In this document: positions 1-7,579 of the stretch, in pieces | Numbering within the stretch: the first letter of the stretch is position 1 | How the letters are laid out: the number at the start of each line of letters is the position of its first letter | Origin: JBBSUX01 sp038234045 | GTDB lineage: Bacteria; Pseudomonadota; Gammaproteobacteria; Burkholderiales; Burkholderiaceae_C | Direction: 5' to 3' | DNA length: 20,630 bases | Assembly (NCBI GenBank): GCA_038234045.1 | Contig: JBBSUX010000026.1 | Span: 1-20,630, forward strand | The notes under the pieces: model-generated | Seen by the model: the letters and a program-made list of their open reading frames with translations, nothing else | Database searches by the model: none | What the model was told of the DNA's origin: nothing | Translations under genes and position numbers: made by a program

Positions 1-1050
1 GTTTTTCAGGATGGGCTTTTCGCCGAGATAGAACTCGATCATCTTCGGTACGTAGGGGTAGATCGACTTGTCGTCGGCCACCCCCGTGCCCACCGCGTTG
101 CAGATCGCCACGTTGCCGGCGCGGTAAGCCTCCATCAGGCCCGGGCAGCCGAGCGTGGACGTGGGCCGGAACACCTTGGGATCAAGAAAGTCGTCATCCA
201 CACGCCGGTAGATCACGTCCACCCGCGTCGGCCCGCGCGTGGTGCGCATCCAGACGAAGCCGTCGCGCACCATCAGGTCCTGGCCTTCGACCAATTCCAC
301 CCCCATCTGCTGCGCGAGGAAGGCGTGTTCGAAATAGGCGCTGTTGTACATGCCGGGCGTGAGCACCACCACCGTGGGCTCGGCGGTGGCGGGCGGCGCG
401 GAGGCCTGCAGGGTTTCCAGCAGCAGGTCGGGGTAGTGCGCTACCGGGGCCACGCGGTGCTGGTTGAAAAGATCGGGGAAAAGCCGCATCAGCATCTTGC
501 GGTTTTCCAGCATGTAGGAGACGCCGCTCGGCACCCGCAGGTTGTCCTCCAGCACGTAGTACTCGCCATTGCCGGCGCTGTCAGGCGCGCGCACGATGTC
601 GATGCCGGAGATGTGCGAGTACACGCGGTTCGGCACGTCAACGCCCATCATCTCGGGGCGGAACTGCGCGTTCTGCAGCACCTGCTCGGGCGGCACGATG
701 CCGGCACGCAGGATGTCCTGGTCGTGATAGACGTCGTGCAGGAAATGGTTGAGCGCTGTCACGCGCTGCACCAGGCCACGCTCCATCGATTCCCACTCGG
801 CTGCGGGGATGATGCGGGGAATCAGGTCGAACGGAATCAGGCGCTCGGTGCCGGAGCCGTCCTCGTCCTTGGCGCCGTACACCGCGAAGGTGATGCCGAC
901 CCGGCGAAAGATCATCTCGGCCTGCTCGCGGCGGGCACGCATCGATTCAGTGCCCTGGCGCGCCAGCCACTGGCTGTAGGGCTGGTAGTGTTCGCGAACC
1001 TGATCGGGCTGCGGCGGCAGCGTGGCGTACATCTCGTCGAATTGGTGCAT
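1..1050 (-). CDS. Circularly permuted type 2 ATP-grasp protein, stand-alone, 3' end cut by window edge
   Basis: An open frame of 350 codons runs from an ATG at 1050 to the left edge with no stop, so the C-terminal part is missing. The translation starts MHQFDEMYATLPPQPDQVRE and has the hallmarks of the DUF404/DUF407 circularly permuted ATP-grasp family (COG2308): an acidic EDN motif at residues 168-170 followed by an Arg (172) and a PSG...LENR segment, an RRVDDDFLDP segment, and near the edge RAGNVAICNAVGTG followed by ADDKSIYPYVPKM. Members are usually about 470-490 residues, so roughly a quarter is off the window. ATP-grasp enzymes activate a carboxylate with ATP and join it to an amine or thiol; the substrate of this family is unknown. 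The gene lies 93 bp downstream of comEC on the same strand. In many genomes an alpha-E gene follows such an ATP-grasp gene, which would be beyond position 1 (inference). Confidence 0.9.
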   Translation of the reverse strand, partial: MHQFDEMYATLPPQPDQVREHYQPYSQWLARQGTESMRARREQAEMIFRRVGITFAVYGAKDEDGSGTERLIPFDLIPRIIPAAEWESMERGLVQRVTALNHFLHDVYHDQDILRAGIVPPEQVLQNAQFRPEMMGVDVPNRVYSHISGIDIVRAPDSAGNGEYYVLEDNLRVPSGVSYMLENRKMLMRLFPDLFNQHRVAPVAHYPDLLLETLQASAPPATAEPTVVVLTPGMYNSAYFEHAFLAQQMGVELVEGQDLMVRDGFVWMRTTRGPTRVDVIYRRVDDDFLDPKVFRPTSTLGCPGLMEAYRAGNVAICNAVGTGVADDKSIYPYVPKMIEFYLGEKPILKN

Positions 1051-1143
1051 GGCAGGCCGTTTTTTGTTCGCATCAGGATAGCAAGATCCAGGCCGGAAGG
1101 CGCGACAAGACGTGTTTCGGCTCCCGTGCCGCTACTGCCTGGA

Positions 1144-3897
1144 TCAGCGTTTGGCCGCCGCGATGCTGGTATCGGGAGGCCCGGGTTCGGGCAATGCGTG
1201 CTGCCAATAGTGCCGGTGGTCCATACGTTCGCAGTGGATGTCTGGCGGCGCATCGCTCTGCCAACGCGCGGCGCCGCAGCCGGGGCTCGCGATAACAGCG
1301 CTGCCCTGATCTGCGTAGTGCTGCAGCGACTCCGGCGCCGGGTGTCCGTAGCGGTTGCGGTAGCCGGCTTGCACGATCACCAGGCGCGGTGCTACCGCCT
1401 GCAAAAAAACCGCACTTGATGAGTGCCGGCTGCCGTGATGCGGCGCCACCAGAACATCGGCAGCGAGGGGCGCCTTCGCTTTCACCAATGCGGCCTCCTG
1501 CTCCGCTTCGATATCGCCTGTGAGGAGTGCGGCGGCGTGGTTTGCTGATTCAACCCGCAGTACGCAGCTGAGTGCGTTGCTGCGGGCGGCGGGTATGTAA
1601 TCAGCAGCTTGCGGATGCAGGATGGAAAAATGCACGCCGTCCCAGTTCCAGCTTTGGCCCGCGATGCAGCGCTCGACCTTGCGCAGCCGTTGCAGCGGGT
1701 TACTGGCTTCAATCGAGCTGCGGAAAGTCGCTTGCGGCTGTGCGGCCAGCACGGCGGCCGCGCCGCCTGCATGGTCGCTGTCGCGGTGGCTCACCACAAC
1801 CGTGTCAAGCGTTTCGCCAAGCGCCTGCAGCAGCGGCACCAGCACGCGATGGCCTGCATCATCGTCGGCCGAGAAGCGCGGACCGGTGTCGTAAAGCAGG
1901 GCATGGTGGGCGGTCCGAATGAGCACGGCTTCGCCTTGGCCGATATCGGCGGCGAGGAGTTCGAACTGTCCCTGTGCCGGACGTGGTTGCTGCCAAAGCA
2001 GCAACGGCAGCATCGGTGCGACGCCAAGCAGCCGCAGCGACCACGGCAACCGCATGCACAACAGCACACCCCCGGCCACTGCTGCCACACCCGCCCATAC
2101 CGGCGCGGCTGGCAAAGCCACCACCGCGTGCGGGACTGCGGCCAGCCATTGCAGGACGCTGGCCAACGCCTGCACCGCCAGCGCCGCCAGATTCCAGACA
2201 GGGTGAATCAGCACACCCAGCAGCGCCAGCGGAGTGACCACCAAAGTCGTCCACGGAATGGCCACCAGATTGGCGATGAATCCGACAAGAGAGGCTTGGC
2301 CGAACAGCATCAAGGTCAGTGGCGTGAGCGCCAGCGTGACCACAGCCTGCTCCCTGAGAAGCACCCGAATCTTTTGATAAAAAGTGCCTGTAGCGCTTGT
2401 TCCATTAGCGCTACCAGCTATTCCATCAATAGCACCAAGCCCGCTGGCGAAGAGAACGCCCACTGCGATAAAACTGAGCCAGAAGCCCGCCTGCAGCAGG
2501 GCCCACGGATCGACCAGCACAACCAGTGCGCAGGCCTGCAGCCACACCAAAGGCCACGGCCAGCGCTTTGCGCTGATGCGAAGCCCGCCCACTACCAAGA
2601 GCATCAGTATCGTGCGCTGTGCCGGCAGGCCGCCGCCACTGAAGAGTGCATAGGCCGCCGCGCAGACGATACCGCCCCCAAGCGCGGCATGGGGCGCCGG
2701 CCAGCGCAGACAGAGCCGCGTTGACCTGCGCCACAAGGTGCCGATCGCAAGCGCGGCGAGCCAGGCGAACATGGTGATGTGCAGCCCCGAGATCGACACC
2801 AGGTGCGCTGTGCCCGTCGCCCGGAAGATGTCCCAATCGGAGCGGTCGATGGCGCGCTGGTCGCCCGTCACCAGGGCCGCCACCACGCCGGCTGCGCGTT
2901 GTCGCCCACGGTCGCGAGATTCGGTGGCCTCAGAACCACGGACTTGATCGTCGGCGGGCTCATCGACCTTTGGTGCATCCGTATCTGGATCCGCTTTCGC
3001 ATCCGCACCACTTGGCGCGAGCTGTACCAGGATGGCATCGCGCACAGACTGCCGGGCGCGTTCTATGGGGTGCTGCCAGCTCGCCGCCAGAAGCAGGGGC
3101 GGTGTATTCTTTTTGCCATTGCGAACGCTGCCGGTCGCCTGTACGCCATGCTCCCAGGCCCACAGTTCGTAATCGAATCCATAGGGATTACGACTGCCAT
3201 GCGGCGCTTTGAGCCTTGCGGTGAGTCGCCAGCGGTCACCGGCCCGCACATCCGGCAACTCAGCGTTCGGTCCTGGCGCTGTTGCTCGCGTTGTTGCGGT
3301 TGCTTTGCCAGCCGGGCGATCCGCTCGCACGGGGCTCCACCAACCCAGGTCGATCAGCGGGGGCACCGCCACCGCTTGCCCGTCCAGCGTGGCCGAATTC
3401 ACCGCCACGCGCAGCCGCAAGCCCTGCGCATTGCGCTGCGGCATGGCAGCAATCGTCGCATCGATCTGCAGATCACGCCCTTCCAGTGCCGGTTGCAGAG
3501 CGTGGGCGGCATATTGCGCAGCGCGCCATCCCGTCAGCCCGAAAGCAGCGGCAGCAATCGACAAAACCAGCAGCGGCCGGGCAAAGCTGCCGAACGCTGA
3601 TTGACCCCTGAACGCTATTCTGTTCGTAGCTGATAGCGCAATTAGAAAAAGCGCTGGAGCAATTAAACATGCATATATTTCTTGTCGCCATAGACTGGCT
3701 TGCAGCAGTTGGACAGCGCTGCCCGCGATGCTGGCGGCCAGCAGCGATGCAAGCGGGTGACCGCGATGCGGCGCGTCAGAATCGACAGCGCGCCGGGCAC
3801 TGGCCGGTTCGGCCATTGTGTCGAGGGCAGGCGCTGCGGGCATGGCGGATGCTAATGCGGGCCGCTTTGTTGCAAGCTCGGGCCGGCGGCGCTTCAT
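1144..3897 (-). CDS. comEC: DNA internalization-related competence protein ComEC/Rec2
   Basis: ComEC forms the inner-membrane channel through which single-stranded DNA enters during natural transformation. The N-terminus is hydrophobic (from about residue 27), followed by a soluble DUF4131-like region. The conserved LVSISGLHI motif near residue 370 opens the multi-spanning Competence domain, with many Leu/Val/Ala-rich membrane segments up to about residue 640. A C-terminal metallo-beta-lactamase domain begins at LLAADIGQGEAVLIRT and contains HRDSDH at 704-709, matching the metal-binding HxxxDH pattern, then a later APHHGSRHSS segment. The start is uncertain. The frame extends to an ATG at 4005, only 9 bp from the divergent gene, and other ATGs are at 3846 and 3816. 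I chose 3897 (917 aa) because it leaves room for promoters. None has a convincing ribosome binding site. Two copies of a dispersed palindromic repeat (2386-2433 and 3614-3660) lie inside the gene and keep its frame open. Confidence 0.93.
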   Translation of the reverse strand: MKRRRPELATKRPALASAMPAAPALDTMAEPASARRAVDSDAPHRGHPLASLLAASIAGSAVQLLQASLWRQEIYACLIAPALFLIALSATNRIAFRGQSAFGSFARPLLVLSIAAAAFGLTGWRAAQYAAHALQPALEGRDLQIDATIAAMPQRNAQGLRLRVAVNSATLDGQAVAVPPLIDLGWWSPVRADRPAGKATATTRATAPGPNAELPDVRAGDRWRLTARLKAPHGSRNPYGFDYELWAWEHGVQATGSVRNGKKNTPPLLLAASWQHPIERARQSVRDAILVQLAPSGADAKADPDTDAPKVDEPADDQVRGSEATESRDRGRQRAAGVVAALVTGDQRAIDRSDWDIFRATGTAHLVSISGLHITMFAWLAALAIGTLWRRSTRLCLRWPAPHAALGGGIVCAAAYALFSGGGLPAQRTILMLLVVGGLRISAKRWPWPLVWLQACALVVLVDPWALLQAGFWLSFIAVGVLFASGLGAIDGIAGSANGTSATGTFYQKIRVLLREQAVVTLALTPLTLMLFGQASLVGFIANLVAIPWTTLVVTPLALLGVLIHPVWNLAALAVQALASVLQWLAAVPHAVVALPAAPVWAGVAAVAGGVLLCMRLPWSLRLLGVAPMLPLLLWQQPRPAQGQFELLAADIGQGEAVLIRTAHHALLYDTGPRFSADDDAGHRVLVPLLQALGETLDTVVVSHRDSDHAGGAAAVLAAQPQATFRSSIEASNPLQRLRKVERCIAGQSWNWDGVHFSILHPQAADYIPAARSNALSCVLRVESANHAAALLTGDIEAEQEAALVKAKAPLAADVLVAPHHGSRHSSSAVFLQAVAPRLVIVQAGYRNRYGHPAPESLQHYADQGSAVIASPGCGAARWQSDAPPDIHCERMDHRHYWQHALPEPGPPDTSIAAAKR
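2386..2433 (+). repeat. Dispersed two-hairpin repeat, copy A (inside comEC)
   Basis: This 48-bp element has a perfect 8-bp stem (GTAGCGCT at 2390-2397 with AGCGCTAC at 2407-2414), then a perfect 6-bp stem (GCTATT at 2417-2422 with AATAGC at 2428-2433). It aligns in the same orientation with copy C at 15311-15358 and, inverted, with copies B and D. In comEC it encodes AIDGIAGSANGTSATG (residues 489-504), a small-residue linker between membrane segments. Confidence 0.75.
3614..3660 (-). repeat. Dispersed two-hairpin repeat, copy B (inside comEC, inverted)
   Basis: Read on the minus strand this 47-bp stretch aligns with copies A and C. Shared blocks are AGCGCTT, GCGCTATCAGCTA and a terminal AATAGC. 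The first stem is reduced to AGCGC/GCGCT and the second to 4 bp (GCTA/TAGC), so this copy is more decayed. It lies within the N-terminal hydrophobic region of ComEC (residues about 80-95) and encodes a leucine-rich peptide there, reading APALFLIALSATNRIA. Confidence 0.65.
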
Positions 3898-4014
3898 ACT
3901 GTCTACCGAAGCGGCCGGGCATATCAGGCGTGGTTTTTGCGTCAGGAGTGCGGCTCCGTATTGCCACCGGTTTATTCGACAGAAACGCCGACAGAAAGAA
4001 AGCATTTTTCATCC

Positions 4015-7000
4015 ATGTCCATCCACGCGCTGCTGCACCACGTTACCCACTACCGCTACGACAAGCCGGTGCTGCTCGGCCCGCAGATCGTGCGGTTGCG
4101 GCCGGCGCCGCATTGCCGCAGCGAGGTGATCTCGTATTCGTTGCGGGTGGAGCCGGCCGAGCATTTCACTAACTGGCAACAGGACCCGTTCGGCAACTAT
4201 CTGGCGCGCCTGGTGATTCCTGAGAAGACCACGGATTTCAAGGTCACGGTGGACCTGGTGGTGGACATGTCGGTCTACAACCCGTTCGACTTCTTCCTGG
4301 AGCCGTCGGCTGAAAGTTATCCGCTTTATTACGACACGCAGTTGGCGATCGAGCTCTCCCAGTACCTGTGGCTCGAGCCGCCGACACCGCTGCTTGAAGC
4401 CTACCTCGCCAAGGTGGATCGCAGCCCGCGCGCGATGCTGGATTTCATCATCGGTATCAACCAGAAGGTGCAGCGCGATGTGCGCTACCTGATCCGCATG
4501 GAGCCCGGCGTGCAGACGCCTGATGAAACGCTGGAGCGTGGCTGCGGATCGTGCCGCGATTCAAGCTGGCTCCTGGTGCAGCTGATGCGCCGGCTCGGCA
4601 TTGCAGCGCGGTTTGTCTCGGGCTATCTGATTCAGCTGACCCCCGATGTGAAGGCACTCGACGGTCCCAGCGGCACCACGGTCGATTTCACCGACCTGCA
4701 CGCCTGGTGCGAGGTGTATCTGCCGGGTGCGGGATGGGTCGGGCTCGATCCCACCTCGGGCCTGCTGGCAGGCGAAGGCCATATTCCGCTGGCGGCCACG
4801 CCGTCGCCCGGCAGCGCGGCGCCGATCGAGGGTGGCCTTTCCGAACATGTCGGTGTGGATTTCAAGCATGAGATGACCATCACGCGGCTGATGGAAACCC
4901 CGCGGGTCACGCTCCCGTATACCGACGCGCAGTGGCACGAAGTGCTGTCGCTGGGTTTGGCGGTAGATGCCGAACTCAAGGCCGGCGACGTGCGCCTCAC
5001 GATGGGCGGCGAGCCCACCTTCGTCGCTGTCGACAACCGCGACGCACCCGAATGGAACACCACCGCCATGGGCCCGACCAAGCGTGCGCATGCCGCCACG
5101 CTGGTGGAAAAGCTGCGTGCCGAATATGGCGGCGCGGGCGGCTTCCTGCATGTCGGCCAAGGCAAGTGGTATCCCGGCGAGCCGCTGCCGCGCTGGGCCA
5201 TGGGCATCTACTGGCGCACCGATGGCGAGGCCTGCTGGAACAATCCGGCGCTGCTGGCAGACGAGCGCTCACCCACCTTTTATACAAGCGACGATGCCGA
5301 GCGCTTCACTACGCGATTGGCGCAAGAGCTGGGCGTTTCCGACGCCTTCATCGAACCCGCGTTCGAGGACACGCTGCATTACCTCTGGCGCGAGCGGCGC
5401 TTGCCGGTGAACGTGGACGTGTTCGATTCGCGACTGGAAAACGAACATGACCGCGCCCGCCTGCGCACCGTCTTCACCGCAGGGCTGGAGGCTGTCACGG
5501 GCTATCTGTTGCCGCTGCAGGCCGGGCCGCGCGCTGGTGCGCCCAAAGCCGAGGTTGGCCAGGCGCCGACGGCGTCAACGCTGGAAGCCACCTGGGCCAG
5601 TGGCCCCTGGTTCCTGCGCGACGGCCGATTGCTGCTGGTGCCCGGCGATTCGCCGATGGGCTGGCGCTTGCCGCTCGACTCCATGCCCTGGATCCGGAAC
5701 GAGGACATTCCCTATCTTGTCGAGCTCGATCCTGCCGCGCCGCGAGCGCCGCTCGGCCAACGTGGCAGCGCGGCGCCTGGCGCACTGGCAGACGACGCCG
5801 CCGACTCTGCTGCCGCCCTCGCGCGAACGCCCGGGCGTTTTGAGTCCGCCAGCTGGGCAACCCGCACCGGGCTCTGCGTGCAGGTGCGGGACCCGGCGTT
5901 GGCCAATGGTCCGCAAGAACCCGATTCCGACACAGCGAAGAAAAAGGAAGGCGAAACGGATGTGCCGCGCTCCATTGCGCAAGCCACTGCTGGGCACGAC
6001 CGCGCCGCCGGCATGCTCTACGTGTTTCTTCCGCCATTGGCGCATTTGGAGGATTACCTCGCGCTGTTGGGTGCGGTTGAAAACACAGCCGCAGCACTCG
6101 GCGTGCAGGTGGTGCTTGAAGGGTATCCGCCGCCGCGCGACCCGCGCCTGCAGTTGCTGCAGGTGACGCCTGATCCGGGTGTGATCGAAGTCAATATCCA
6201 GCCGGTGGCCGACTGGCGCACGCTGGTGCACAACACCGAGTTCCTTTACGACGCGGCCTTTCGCTCGCGCTTGTCGGCGGAAAAGTTCATGACCGACGGC
6301 CGGCACATCGGCACCGGCGGCGGCAATCATTTCGTCATGGGTGGCGCCACGCCTGCTGATAGCCCGTTCCTGCGCAAGCCCGAGCTGCTGGCGAGCCTGC
6401 TGCGCTACTGGCACAACCATCCATCGCTCAGCTATGTCTTCAGCGGCATGTTCATCGGCCCGACCAGCCAGGCACCGCGGGTTGACGAAGCCCGCAACGA
6501 CCAGGTTTACGAGCTCGAGATCGCGCTGGATCAGATCGCCCGGGCGCGCGAGGAGCACGGCGAAGCCATGCCGCCGTGGATGGTCGATCGCACGCTGCGC
6601 AACATCCTCATCGACATCACCGGCAACACCCATCGGGCAGAGTTCTGCATCGACAAGCTGTTCTCGCCCGATTCCTCCACCGGGCGCCTCGGCCTGCTGG
6701 AGCTGCGCGCCTTCGAGATGCCGCCGCATCCGCGCATGAGCATCGTGCAGCAGTTGCTGCTGCGCGCACTGGTGGCGCGTTTCTGGAAAGAGCCCGCCCA
6801 CGGTCCGCTGGCGCGCTGGGGCACCACGCTGCATGACCGGTTCATGCTGCCGGGTTTTCTGCAGGCTGATTTCGAGGGTGTGATCGCCGAAATGCGTCAG
6901 GCCGGTTATCCGTTCGAGGCCGCATGGTTTGCGCCGCACTTCGAGTTCCGCTTTCCGCGCATCGGCTCGATCGAGGCCATGGGCATCACGCTCACGCTTC

Positions 7001-7506
7001 GCAACGCGCTCGAGCCCTGGCATGTGATGGGCGAAGAAACGGCAGGTGGCGGCACCGTGCGCTTCGTTGATTCATCGATCGAGCGCATCGAGGTTCGGGT
7101 GGCGGGGCTCGATGCGCACCGCCATGCGGTGATGGTCAACGGCCGCGTGTTGCCCTTGCAGCCAACCGGTGCCGCAGGCGAATATATTGCCGGCGTTCGC
7201 TTCAAGGCCTGGAATCCTTACTCCGCGCTGCACCCGACCATCGATGTGCACGCGCCGCTGACCTTCGACATCGTCGACGTCGGCCTGAAGCGCGCCGTAG
7301 CGGGATGCCGCTATCACGTCACGCACCCGGGGGGCCGCAACTACGACACCCTGCCTGTCAACGCCAACGAGGCGGAAAGCCGTCGCCTGGCGCGCTTCTT
7401 TTCCACGGGGCATTCGCCCGAAGCACTGGTCATTCCACCAGCCCCGATCGCCGGGGCATGCGCGGCCAGCAGGGAGTTTCCGTTCACGCTCGATTTGCGG
7501 CGCTGA
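4015..7506 (+). CDS. Transglutaminase-like protein fused to a DUF2126 putative amidoligase domain
   Basis: This 1163-residue protein starts MSIHALLHHVTHYRYDKPV. The first 100 or so residues match the bacterial transglutaminase N-terminal domain. A transglutaminase core follows, with a complete catalytic triad: Cys180 in GCGSCRDSSW, His229 in DLHAWCEVY and Asp245 in GLDPTSG. From about residue 300 to the end is the DUF2126 region, annotated in Pfam as a putative amidoligase of the glutamine-synthetase-like fold. Candidate catalytic segments are GVIEVNIQP (E725, N727), GGGNH (H772), HRAEF (R874, E876) and LELRAFEMPPHPR (E896, R898, E901). The one chain thus combines a predicted amide-forming and an amide-cleaving or exchanging activity, probably cytoplasmic as no signal peptide is seen. 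A longer frame begins at ATG 3937, but family similarity begins at 4015. A purine-rich AAAGAAAG about 12 nt upstream may serve as ribosome binding site. It is first of a three-gene plus-strand run. Confidence 0.93.
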   Translation: MSIHALLHHVTHYRYDKPVLLGPQIVRLRPAPHCRSEVISYSLRVEPAEHFTNWQQDPFGNYLARLVIPEKTTDFKVTVDLVVDMSVYNPFDFFLEPSAESYPLYYDTQLAIELSQYLWLEPPTPLLEAYLAKVDRSPRAMLDFIIGINQKVQRDVRYLIRMEPGVQTPDETLERGCGSCRDSSWLLVQLMRRLGIAARFVSGYLIQLTPDVKALDGPSGTTVDFTDLHAWCEVYLPGAGWVGLDPTSGLLAGEGHIPLAATPSPGSAAPIEGGLSEHVGVDFKHEMTITRLMETPRVTLPYTDAQWHEVLSLGLAVDAELKAGDVRLTMGGEPTFVAVDNRDAPEWNTTAMGPTKRAHAATLVEKLRAEYGGAGGFLHVGQGKWYPGEPLPRWAMGIYWRTDGEACWNNPALLADERSPTFYTSDDAERFTTRLAQELGVSDAFIEPAFEDTLHYLWRERRLPVNVDVFDSRLENEHDRARLRTVFTAGLEAVTGYLLPLQAGPRAGAPKAEVGQAPTASTLEATWASGPWFLRDGRLLLVPGDSPMGWRLPLDSMPWIRNEDIPYLVELDPAAPRAPLGQRGSAAPGALADDAADSAAALARTPGRFESASWATRTGLCVQVRDPALANGPQEPDSDTAKKKEGETDVPRSIAQATAGHDRAAGMLYVFLPPLAHLEDYLALLGAVENTAAALGVQVVLEGYPPPRDPRLQLLQVTPDPGVIEVNIQPVADWRTLVHNTEFLYDAAFRSRLSAEKFMTDGRHIGTGGGNHFVMGGATPADSPFLRKPELLASLLRYWHNHPSLSYVFSGMFIGPTSQAPRVDEARNDQVYELEIALDQIARAREEHGEAMPPWMVDRTLRNILIDITGNTHRAEFCIDKLFSPDSSTGRLGLLELRAFEMPPHPRMSIVQQLLLRALVARFWKEPAHGPLARWGTTLHDRFMLPGFLQADFEGVIAEMRQAGYPFEAAWFAPHFEFRFPRIGSIEAMGITLTLRNALEPWHVMGEETAGGGTVRFVDSSIERIEVRVAGLDAHRHAVMVNGRVLPLQPTGAAGEYIAGVRFKAWNPYSALHPTIDVHAPLTFDIVDVGLKRAVAGCRYHVTHPGGRNYDTLPVNANEAESRRLARFFSTGHSPEALVIPPAPIAGACAASREFPFTLDLRR

Positions 7507-7552
7507 TCGGAGAGAATGACTGGCCTTTGTCAGGGAATGCGCGGGCTGACAT

Positions 7553-7567
7553 GCCCCGCATCGGGGC
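7553..7567 (+). other. Short GC hairpin upstream of the ATP-grasp/alpha-E start
   Basis: GCCCCG (7553-7558) pairs perfectly with CGGGGC (7562-7567) around a CAT loop. It sits in the 73-bp gap after the amidoligase gene, 12 nt before the GTG start, and could affect ribosome access. No T-tract follows, so it is not a canonical terminator. Confidence 0.35.
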
Positions 7568-7579
7568 GACAATGGGCAG

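Noticed and set aside
325..1419. 364-codon open frame on the plus strand
   Set aside because: It lies antisense to the ATP-grasp gene and the end of comEC, has a His/Arg/Gly-rich composition and matches no family; a shadow of high-GC coding sequence.
1609..2724. 371-codon plus-strand frame inside comEC
   Set aside because: Gln/Arg/His-rich low-quality translation opposite conserved ComEC domains.
3937..3964. Possible promoter (TTGCGT and TATTGC) before the 4015 gene
   Set aside because: Poor match in both boxes; not distinguishable from chance.
3937..4014. Upstream extension of the transglutaminase/amidoligase gene from ATG 3937
   Set aside because: The 26 extra residues do not look like the family N-terminus and overlap the likely divergent promoter region; the start at 4015 fits better.
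5575..7023. 482-codon minus-strand frame
   Set aside because: Antisense to the DUF2126 domain with its conserved motifs; the translation resembles no known protein.
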